DNA of 64,000 nt from Bacteroidota bacterium (GTDB taxonomy: Bacteria; Bacteroidota; Bacteroidia; JAFLBG01): positions 1 through 64,000 of the forward strand of contig JAFLBG010000011.1 in NCBI GenBank assembly GCA_017303975.1, in the 5' to 3' direction. Every line of letters begins with the position of its first letter. The first letter of the stretch is position 1. Of this stretch, positions 48,802-56,472 are shown one piece after another. The notes under the pieces are model-generated. The model was given only the letters and a program-made list of their open reading frames with translations, made no database searches and had not been told where the DNA came from. The position numbers and the translations under genes were made by a program.

Positions 48802-49891
48802 CTTGATAGGTAATAATAACGCCTAAATTAGAAGGCATATCTGTTTTTAGTAAAACCAATAACTTTACCAACTCTACATAAGCAGCATCAACTGTATTGG
48901 GATTTGAAATAACTTCTACAGATATAGGATTTGAGATGGCAGCTAGTTTAGTTTTTGCGATACTAAACTGATTTTTAATAGCGGCATCGAGGGTGCCAGA
49001 ACCATAAGAAGCTCCCAAATGATTCAAATAATCATCAAACCCTTTTCCATCTATGCCTGCTTTGCTTCTTCCCAAATAAATATCCTCAATAATATTAAGT
49101 GTTGCAACTGCATATGGCAAAGATTGCGTTCCAAAATAGGCTTCGCATTTTTCGGGCAAAGGAATATTTAGCGTTTTTTTACCTAGCGGAATTCCAACTT
49201 TTGCATTCTTCAAATAATCCAACTCAAAATTTAATTGATTCACTAAGTAGCCGATAGAGCTTCCTATATCAGTATTTAAAGAGCTTATAAACTGAGAGCG
49301 ATAAGTTGTATTCCAAGTAGTAATAACAGCATTCGTTTTTGTAGTCATCTCGTTCAAAATGTCGGTAACGTATTGTTTTCTAGTAGTTGATGAACTCAAT
49401 AGATTACTCATACTATTTTCTGAACTATTTTTTCCATAAAATAAATAATCCAATGCCGGAAATCCTTTTGCATCAAGGTTAGAGGCCGCGGACAAATCAT
49501 AGGTTCCAGAGGCAATATTTGCAATAATTTGAGCCGTATCTGTCGGAAAAACATTGAAATTCATACGGACAATCTCACTCTCGGCAGGACCAAATTCGGT
49601 AAGACTTATTGTTTGATATTTTAAATAAGCAACGTGCAATTTTTGTTTTACCAATTGAAAATCTGACAGCGATGCTGAAGTCTTAAATACATCAAACGAC
49701 AAAACTAAAGAGTCTAGCGACAGTTTAAAAGAATTATAATTAGGTAGAATAATAGCGTCTGCATAGTTAATTAAGAGGCCTTCCTTATCAAATGGATTAT
49801 CCGGTTCGGGATTATTGTCTTTATCCTTATCACAAGAATAAAAAAAGAATACCGTACAAATTAAAAGAAAAAGCAGTTTAAGTGGTTTCAC
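48785..49891 (-). CDS. Imelysin family lipoprotein (M75-like)
   Basis: A 368-residue lipoprotein; signal peptide ends FFFYSC (Cys20) followed by DKDKD. The imelysin fold is recognised by the VKQKLHVAYLKYQTISLTEFGPAE helix pair (residues about 81-104) and by GFPALDYLFYG (143-153), where classical imelysins have GxHxxE. The HxxE metal-type motif is changed to PxxD. The C-terminal SLPYAVATLNIIEDIYLGRSKAGIDGKGFDDYLNHLGA is the second half of the fold. Imelysins act in iron uptake (IrpA). It sits between DUF4856 and HTTM genes. Confidence 0.9.
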   Translation of the reverse strand: MKPLKLLFLLICTVFFFYSCDKDKDNNPEPDNPFDKEGLLINYADAIILPNYNSFKLSLDSLVLSFDVFKTSASLSDFQLVKQKLHVAYLKYQTISLTEFGPAESEIVRMNFNVFPTDTAQIIANIASGTYDLSAASNLDAKGFPALDYLFYGKNSSENSMSNLLSSSTTRKQYVTDILNEMTTKTNAVITTWNTTYRSQFISSLNTDIGSSIGYLVNQLNFELDYLKNAKVGIPLGKKTLNIPLPEKCEAYFGTQSLPYAVATLNIIEDIYLGRSKAGIDGKGFDDYLNHLGASYGSGTLDAAIKNQFSIAKTKLAAISNPISVEVISNPNTVDAAYVELVKLLVLLKTDMPSNLGVIITYQDGDGD

Positions 49892-49924
49892 GTTATGCGC
49901 ATTCTAAATTAACTACAAATGTAA

Positions 49925-51028
49925 TTATAATGTTGTTTTTACCGCATCTAATCCATACACAGAACTTAACAAATCACGAATTTGGTCTAAGCTAGTTGAA
50001 GTAATTGAATAGAAGTTTGTGCCTAAATACCCCTCTAATTGGATTAATTGAGCATTACTGATTTTCTTAGTCGGGTTGTATTTCAAGTTCATTAAAAAAC
50101 CTTTTATTTCAGAAAGATTATGATTTCGAACTGCATCATCGCTTAAATTAGTTTTGGTAGCATTCACATAACTTATAATAGTAGCTGCAATAACCTTTTC
50201 CCAGGCATCTCTAACAATAGTAACTTGAGCGTCTCTAACGGTATAATCTTTGTTAGAAATAGCTGCACGCCCTTTTAAAAAAGCGTTCATAATTTCAGAA
50301 TTGGTAGATAATATTGTATTTCTATCATTGCAATACTTACCCCAAAAACGCATACCTACCGTATTTGTTGGAAAATCTACAGGAACTCCAAAATAACCAA
50401 AAGCCTCATCCCAATGATGCTCCATTGCAGTTCCTTCTCCCACAACAACGGTTGAATTATCTACTGAATTACCAATGCTTGACTCATCCAAATACACGGC
50501 AACTGTTTGGTAATACATCAAAGCACCCATCAATCCTTTTTCAATAACCTGAGTCCATTCTACTCCATTTTTATCGCACAAATATTTTTTTGCACTATTT
50601 GTAGGACTAACAACAACACCCGCAACGCCATTACTTCCGGAAACAGTAGAGATTGAGGCTGCAGCTAAACTATCCATAAACCCCTCGAAAATAGTTTGGT
50701 CTAACGAAAAAACTTTGGATTTAATATTCTTCCCCGAAGTGTTTAAGCTAGAGTTCGAAAATTGATTATTTATATTTTGATACATCTCCTTAAGCTTTTG
50801 CGAGCTTAAAACCGCACCCATCGTATTACCGGTATTCATGTACGTTTTTATTTCGGCTACCATATCCAAACGTGTAGTTTGTCCGCTGTAATTTACATTC
50901 GAAAAATTATAGGTAGTTGGCACTGTATAAGATGGCTCCGGCTCTGGAGTTGGCTCTGGAGATTTTTCTTTTTCACAAGCTGTAATTAAAAGGATTGATA
51001 CAAGTGTTGGATAAATAATTTTTTTCAT
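49925..51028 (-). CDS. DUF4856 family lipoprotein
   Basis: A 367-residue lipoprotein; the signal peptide ends LLITAC (Cys18), followed by a Glu/Pro-rich linker. The conserved DUF4856 motif EHHWDEAFGYFG is at residues 203-214 and contains two adjacent His and acidic residues, a possible metal site. In Bacteroidota DUF4856 genes are frequently beside imelysin genes, and here it opens the operon (33-bp gap to imelysin). Function unknown; surface-exposed on the outer membrane is likely. Confidence 0.88.
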   Translation of the reverse strand: MKKIIYPTLVSILLITACEKEKSPEPTPEPEPSYTVPTTYNFSNVNYSGQTTRLDMVAEIKTYMNTGNTMGAVLSSQKLKEMYQNINNQFSNSSLNTSGKNIKSKVFSLDQTIFEGFMDSLAAASISTVSGSNGVAGVVVSPTNSAKKYLCDKNGVEWTQVIEKGLMGALMYYQTVAVYLDESSIGNSVDNSTVVVGEGTAMEHHWDEAFGYFGVPVDFPTNTVGMRFWGKYCNDRNTILSTNSEIMNAFLKGRAAISNKDYTVRDAQVTIVRDAWEKVIAATIISYVNATKTNLSDDAVRNHNLSEIKGFLMNLKYNPTKKISNAQLIQLEGYLGTNFYSITSTSLDQIRDLLSSVYGLDAVKTTL

Positions 51029-51076
51029 CTGTAGTTATTTTTCTCCACAAATCTCTTATTTAGAACCAATCTACAC

Positions 51077-51106
51077 AATACCATAAAATAGGTATTTAGA
51101 ATTCTA
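51077..51106. promoter_or_regulatory. Adjacent inverted repeats upstream of the DUF4856-imelysin operon
   Basis: AATACC (51077-51082) and GGTATT (51091-51096) with an 8-bp spacer, joined directly to the palindrome TAGAATTCTA (51097-51106). They lie 49-78 bp before the first operon gene. A metal-responsive operator is plausible, but no standard Fur box is recognised. Confidence 0.35.
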
Positions 51107-51138
51107 TTCCATGAAACTAAATATATTCGAGCTAGTGA

Positions 51139-53097
51139 CTACAGGCCCAATTCTCGTATTCCTTTTAAAATAATTTGAAAGTCGCTAAACGTAGAGAAAT
51201 TTTTGGCGTACGATAAATTGAATTCATTTTTAATTTTAGCCGTTACTTCTTGATTTGCATTAATTAAAACTAGCGGAGATATAACTCCTTGCTTTATTTT
51301 AGGCAATGCATCTGTATTTGAGGGAATATAACCCACCCAAGATTTTGTGCCTAGCAAAACCCAAAAAATATTTTTTAGAAATTTGGCTTTGCTTTTAACT
51401 ATCCATATAATAAGCGGAAGCGCTATAATCAAAACAAGCGAACTCAAAACATCAAACAAGCGCTTGTTTCTTTTATTATGAGGTTTGGTAATAGTGTCAA
51501 TTTCTATAGTATAAATATCGCCTGCAGTATCAATAGAGCTACTACCAATAACAGATAGGCTTTCCGGAGGTGCAATTTTATACTCAACAGAATTAGCAGG
51601 CAACTCACTCATCGTATTTATGATACTTTGTGCGGACATATCCCTTGCGCAGAAAACAAGTTCATCAATCTTATATATTTTTACAATTTCCTTCAGCTGC
51701 GTTATGGAACCTTTATAAAAATGATCTGGATTTTCTTCCCTCTTATCTACCGAAACAAATAAGGTTGTGTCCGGCTTTATACTAGTATTGGAAATTAAGT
51801 CAACCACCCTGTTGCACTCCTCTCTACTACCCACAATGGCCAATCGCTTTATATTAGAGGGGAACGAAAGTGATTTTACTCCCATCAATGTAAATAAATA
51901 GCGTACTGCTACTAATGAAAATAGTGACCATGCAAATGACATTAAAAGTATTGCACGCGAGAAACGCAAACTTTCCGGAAATAATGAATAGGTAGCAAGA
52001 ATTAAAAAACAACCGGCAATTGAGCCTTTTAGCACTTTTCGCCAATTATAGGGTTTGTCGTAGCTCCCTGAAAACAGCATGGACACAAGCCACAACACTA
52101 TAAATAGAGGTATTATATATGTAGTAAAAATCAATGGATATTCTCCACCTTGACTATATTTAAATGATGTTTCGTAATATTTTTTTATGCCAAACACTCC
52201 TGCAAATAAAATGGCAGCATCTATAAGTGGCAGAATAGATTGCTTAACAACTCTGGTTAAAATAGCTATTCCTGCTCTAAAATAGATTGCTAAATTGATT
52301 AATAGAGAAAACAATTTGGCATTATCGCTTGAGAAGTGCTTTTTCGCAAAAATGATCATTGCATTATAAAATACAAATACATAATTGATGCTACTTTTTT
52401 TTGTGCTTTCTCCTTTATAATGAATGATACGGGTTTCGGGGTAATAGTAGTTTTTATACCCACCTAAAATTATCCGATAAGACAAATCAATGTCTTCTCC
52501 ATACATAAAAAAAGTTTCATCCAGCAACCCTACTTTGTCTAATGTTTCTTTGCGCATAAGCATAAATGCTCCTGCAAGAATCTCTACTTCATTTATTTTA
52601 TCAGTATCTAAAAAACCTAAATGATATCTGCCAAATTTTTTAGAGCGAGGGAATAATTTTGACAAGCCAAAAATTTTATAAAACGCCACCGATGGTGTGG
52701 GCAAGCCTCTTTTCGATTCGGGTAAAAAATTTCCTTTCCCGTCAATCATCTTCACACCAAGCGCTCCGGCATCGGGATGTTCATTCATAAATTGAATAGT
52801 TTTGGAAAATGTATCTTCCTCTACTACGGTGTCAGGATTGAGCAGCAAAACATATTTGCCTTTGCTCTCTTTTATGGCTTGGTTATTGGCTTTGGAGAAA
52901 CCTGTATTTTCTTTATTGGCAATTAATTTTACTTGCGGAAATTTTTCTCGCACCATCTGCACCGACTCATCTACAGAATTATTATCTACAACAAATATTT
53001 CGCTTTCAATATTTTTACACGCACGCAAAACAGAATGTAAGCACTGCTCCAAAAAATATTGAACATTGTAATTTACAATTATGACAGAAAGCTGCAT
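51139..53097 (-). CDS. GT2 glycosyltransferase fused to a reduced phosphoglycosyl-transferase scaffold
   Basis: 652 residues. Residues 1-250 form a GT2 rhamnosyltransferase-like domain (LSVIIVNYNVQYFLEQCLHS, ENTGFSKANNQAI, LLNPDTVVEEDT, MYGEDIDLSYRI). Five or so membrane helices follow (about 260-410), then a Rossmann domain (KRLAIVGSREECNRVVDLI) like that before polyisoprenyl-phosphate sugar transferases. The end has KRLFDVLSSLVLIIALPLIIW and GTKSWVGYI, matching the PGT membrane helix and its LVGPRP motif, yet the KxRSM-DAE catalytic segment is missing. Thus the tail cannot be a normal phosphoglycosyl transferase. Overlaps recR by one base. Confidence 0.83.
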   Translation of the reverse strand: MQLSVIIVNYNVQYFLEQCLHSVLRACKNIESEIFVVDNNSVDESVQMVREKFPQVKLIANKENTGFSKANNQAIKESKGKYVLLLNPDTVVEEDTFSKTIQFMNEHPDAGALGVKMIDGKGNFLPESKRGLPTPSVAFYKIFGLSKLFPRSKKFGRYHLGFLDTDKINEVEILAGAFMLMRKETLDKVGLLDETFFMYGEDIDLSYRIILGGYKNYYYPETRIIHYKGESTKKSSINYVFVFYNAMIIFAKKHFSSDNAKLFSLLINLAIYFRAGIAILTRVVKQSILPLIDAAILFAGVFGIKKYYETSFKYSQGGEYPLIFTTYIIPLFIVLWLVSMLFSGSYDKPYNWRKVLKGSIAGCFLILATYSLFPESLRFSRAILLMSFAWSLFSLVAVRYLFTLMGVKSLSFPSNIKRLAIVGSREECNRVVDLISNTSIKPDTTLFVSVDKREENPDHFYKGSITQLKEIVKIYKIDELVFCARDMSAQSIINTMSELPANSVEYKIAPPESLSVIGSSSIDTAGDIYTIEIDTITKPHNKRNKRLFDVLSSLVLIIALPLIIWIVKSKAKFLKNIFWVLLGTKSWVGYIPSNTDALPKIKQGVISPLVLINANQEVTAKIKNEFNLSYAKNFSTFSDFQIILKGIRELGL

Positions 53098-53717
53098 TAC
53101 TTAGATATAAGGCTGTTTTCGTACGGAACACGATTTATAATAGAGCGCCCTAATGTAATCTCATCAGTATATTCCAATTGGTCGCCAATAGCAATCCCTC
53201 TGGCAATAGCAGTTATAGAAACAGGATAATCTTTCAGTTTTTTGAATAAATAAAAATTAGTTGTTTCGCCCTCCATAGTAGTACTTAAGGCTAACATAAT
53301 TTCTTTTACTACACCTAATTTTACTTTTTCAATCAAACTATCTATTGTCAAATCATTCGGACCAATGCCTTCCATTGGAGAAATTACTCCACCTAAAACG
53401 TGGTACAGTCCGCTATACTGCTGAGTGTTTTCTATTGCCATCACGTCACGAATATCTTCGGTAACACATACAATTGAAGCATCTCTTTTAGGATTGGCAC
53501 AAATAGTACACACTTCAAAATCGGATATTAAGTGACAATTTTTACAGAATTTGATATCATTCTTTAATTGTAAAATGGAATTGCCTAAATGCTCTATTCG
53601 CTGTGGATCCTGCTTTACTAAATGCAACACATAACGCAACGCTGTTTTTTTTCCAATACCCGGAAAAGCGGCAAACTCATTCACTACATTCTCAAGTATT
53701 CTGGAAGAAAAATTCAT
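53097..53717 (-). CDS. recR: Recombination mediator RecR
   Basis: A 206-residue protein of the RecR family. An N-terminal HhH ([17 protein letters not shown], residues 18-34), a C4 zinc finger ([22 protein letters not shown]) and a Toprim domain ([18 protein letters not shown]) with [21 protein letters not shown] are all visible in family order. It loads RecA at ssDNA gaps with RecO/F. The stop overlaps the start of the downstream GT2 gene by one base, a translational-coupling layout. Confidence 0.95.
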   Translation of the reverse strand: MNFSSRILENVVNEFAAFPGIGKKTALRYVLHLVKQDPQRIEHLGNSILQLKNDIKFCKNCHLISDFEVCTICANPKRDASIVCVTEDIRDVMAIENTQQYSGLYHVLGGVISPMEGIGPNDLTIDSLIEKVKLGVVKEIMLALSTTMEGETTNFYLFKKLKDYPVSITAIARGIAIGDQLEYTDEITLGRSIINRVPYENSLISK

Positions 53718-53796
53718 AAAAACTAGCGTTATAATTGGTTACAAATTACAAAAAATAGGTCGTATTTACGCCTACCAGCATCAGATATATTGTAAG

Positions 53797-55269
53797 TTAA
53801 AACTGCAAATAAATGGGTAATACTTGCTCTGCTGTTTTACTTTGAATAGCCAACCAAATAATGAATATCAATACCAACGCACGACCCACAATCGTAATTT
53901 TTTGAAAGCCCCCAATTACATATTCATCCAACCTATTTGGCAGTAAATGTAAGCCAAAGGCAAGCCCCATAACCATAAATACTTTCCCATAGGCGTTTAC
54001 TAAATCCCCTAATGCATCTATATGTAAATTGGTAAAAATCTGCTTGATAATTACTACACTATCTGCGAGTGTTTCTGCCTTAAAGAAAATCCAACAAAAG
54101 CAAACCAAATTAAACGTGATAAGCCAACCTAAAAAGTTGAAGGGGAACTTCATAAATTTTTGATTAGGAAAAAATGTCAATCTAAGCTTATCTATAGCAA
54201 GCGCAGTACCATGCAATGCGCCCCAAATAACAAAATTCCAACTAGCACCGTGCCATAGCCCTCCAAGCAACATAGTCGTAAACAAATTAAAATACTGCCG
54301 CACTTTCCCTTTTTTATTTCCACCCAACGGAATGTATAAATAATCTCGCAACCAAGAAGAGAGGGAAATATGCCACCTGCGCCAGAATTCAGTAATGGAG
54401 GTTGATTGATAAGGGGTATTAAAATTAGCCGGAATAGAAAACCCCATCCACTGTGCCATACCAATTGCCATATCCGAATACCCGGAAAAATCGCAATAAA
54501 TAACCAATGCATAGCCATATACACCAAACAAACATTCTATACCTGAATATTTTTCGGGTGTATCAAATATGTATTGTACATAATTTATGTAGATATAATC
54601 GGAAACAACAACTTTCTTAAACAAGCCTGCCATAATCAAAAAGAGACCTTTGCTTACATCGTGCTCGCTTACAAAAATATCTTTCTTTATTTGCGGAATA
54701 AAGTCGGATGCTCTTACAATAGGTCCCATTACCAGCTTTGGAAAAAAACTTAAAAAAAAGCAATATTCTAAAAAACTCTTTACAGGTTTAAACTGTTTGC
54801 GGTACACATCAATTGTATAGCTAAGATTCTCGAACGTATAAAAAGAAATACCTATAGGCAATAAAATATACAATGGCTTAATTTGCCCAATTTGCAAATC
54901 ATTTATAATATCAATAAAAAAATTGGTGTATTTGAAATAGGCCAAAGAGCCCAAATTGATAACTACACTAATAACTAAAAGTAATTTTCGCTTGGTAGGA
55001 TTGAGGGTTTTGTAAATCCAATTGGATAAATTAAAATCGACTACCGCAGATAAAACAATTAGCAGAAAATAAAACCCACAAGCTTTATAGAAAAAGTAAA
55101 ACGAACACAATGTGAAAAAAAAGATTCTGGCTAACTTATGCTTGTATAGTAATTGATAAACAAGAATAACAAATAAGAAATAAAAGAAAAAGAATCCACT
55201 ATTGAACAATAATGGATCATTAGCATTATACAGTAATTGAGAAATTATTTTTTGAAAGTCAAAACTCAA
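53797..55269 (-). CDS. MBOAT family O-acyltransferase
   Basis: A 490-residue membrane protein of the AlgI/DltB type with about ten helices. The catalytic His340 is in LLGGLWHGASWNFVIWGALHG and the accompanying WRRWHISLSSWLRDYLYIPLGGN motif has His300. PIGISFYTFENLSYTIDVYRKQF is the early AlgI signature. It O-acylates an extracytoplasmic sugar polymer; the acceptor is unknown because no SGNH/AlgJ partner is next to it. On the minus strand, 79 bp before recR. Confidence 0.93.
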   Translation of the reverse strand: MSFDFQKIISQLLYNANDPLLFNSGFFFFYFLFVILVYQLLYKHKLARIFFFTLCSFYFFYKACGFYFLLIVLSAVVDFNLSNWIYKTLNPTKRKLLLVISVVINLGSLAYFKYTNFFIDIINDLQIGQIKPLYILLPIGISFYTFENLSYTIDVYRKQFKPVKSFLEYCFFLSFFPKLVMGPIVRASDFIPQIKKDIFVSEHDVSKGLFLIMAGLFKKVVVSDYIYINYVQYIFDTPEKYSGIECLFGVYGYALVIYCDFSGYSDMAIGMAQWMGFSIPANFNTPYQSTSITEFWRRWHISLSSWLRDYLYIPLGGNKKGKVRQYFNLFTTMLLGGLWHGASWNFVIWGALHGTALAIDKLRLTFFPNQKFMKFPFNFLGWLITFNLVCFCWIFFKAETLADSVVIIKQIFTNLHIDALGDLVNAYGKVFMVMGLAFGLHLLPNRLDEYVIGGFQKITIVGRALVLIFIIWLAIQSKTAEQVLPIYLQF

Positions 55270-55343
55270 AATATTTTTTTTGTGAATTTAAAAACAAAAT
55301 AGAGTTTTAACTAAGCGTATATTTCTAAATACAGCCTATCCGT

Positions 55344-56333
55344 TTACACTAATTTTTTTTGCACCAAAAACTCTGCTATCTGAACTGCGTTGGTAGCTGC
55401 ACCTTTGCGTAAATTGTCGGCAACAATCCATAAGTTCAATGTCTTTTTCTGGGTTTCATCTCTTCTTATTCTTCCTACCAACACATCATCCAAGCCTTTT
55501 GCGTCAATTGGCATGGGGTATTTAAGATTTTTAACATCGTCAACCACTTTTATGCCTTTTATACCGGCAAGAATTTTTCTTACCTCATCCAAATCAAATT
55601 CCGATTCAAATTCAACATTCACACTTTCTGAATGACCACCAACCACAGGTATTCTAACGGCAGTAGCTGTTACCTTTATTTTATCGTCACCCATTATTTT
55701 TTTAGTCTCTTCCACCATTTTCATTTCTTCTTTGGTGTAGCCATTTTCTAAAAAAGCATCGATATGTGGAATCACGTTTAAGTCGATTGGGTAAGGATAA
55801 ACCATTTCGCCTTGAATGCTTTTGCGTTCATTCATCATTTGCTCAACAGCTTTAATTCCTGTCCCAGTAACCGATTGATAGGTAGAAACTACCACACGCT
55901 TTACTTTGTATTTTTTATGTAATGGTGCTAAAACCATTACCATTTGAATGGTAGAACAATTTGGATTTGAAATTATTTTATCGGTCTTTTTTAATACTGC
56001 AGCATTAATCTCCGGAACTATTAGTCTGTGCTCTTTGCTCATTCTCCATGCAGAAGAATTGTCAATAACGGTAGTTCCCGCTTCTGCAAATTTTGGAGCC
56101 CACTCCAATGCTACAGCACTGCCTGCTGAAAAAATGGCAATTTTTGGTTTTTGCGCTACGGCTTCTTTTAAGCTAACTATTCTATAACCTCGTCCCTTAA
56201 ACTTAACTTCTCTGCCAACCGATTTTTCGGAGGCCACTGGTATAAAATCATTTACATGAAAGTTTCTTTCTTCTAAAACTTTCGACATCACCCCTCCAAC
56301 TAATCCGGTAACTCCTACAAGTGCTAATTTCAT
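55344..56333 (-). CDS. asd: Aspartate-semialdehyde dehydrogenase
   Basis: A 329-residue NADPH enzyme that reduces aspartyl phosphate to aspartate semialdehyde for lysine, threonine and methionine. The Rossmann motif is LALVGVTGLVGGVMSKVL. Catalytic Cys126 lies in ISNPNCSTIQMVM and the substrate region includes TYQSVTGTG and RIPVVGGHSESVNVEF. Length is typical. Monocistronic or first gene of an asd-MBOAT-recR-GT2 group (74-bp gap to MBOAT). Confidence 0.95.
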   Translation of the reverse strand: MKLALVGVTGLVGGVMSKVLEERNFHVNDFIPVASEKSVGREVKFKGRGYRIVSLKEAVAQKPKIAIFSAGSAVALEWAPKFAEAGTTVIDNSSAWRMSKEHRLIVPEINAAVLKKTDKIISNPNCSTIQMVMVLAPLHKKYKVKRVVVSTYQSVTGTGIKAVEQMMNERKSIQGEMVYPYPIDLNVIPHIDAFLENGYTKEEMKMVEETKKIMGDDKIKVTATAVRIPVVGGHSESVNVEFESEFDLDEVRKILAGIKGIKVVDDVKNLKYPMPIDAKGLDDVLVGRIRRDETQKKTLNLWIVADNLRKGAATNAVQIAEFLVQKKLV

Positions 56334-56472
56334 CAGTGTTTGTTTTTTAGTTTATAATTTTAGTTATCATTCGTAACTTCTATCTGTTTTTCAATTAGAT
56401 AGAAATTGCTGGCAGATAAATATAATTTTTGGCAAAAATAGTACATTTACACCGTAACTGAAAGAAAATTGC

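Noticed and set aside
51029-51138. Fur box upstream of the imelysin operon
   Set aside because: No stretch resembles GATAAT-type hexamer repeats closely enough; only unrelated inverted repeats were found.
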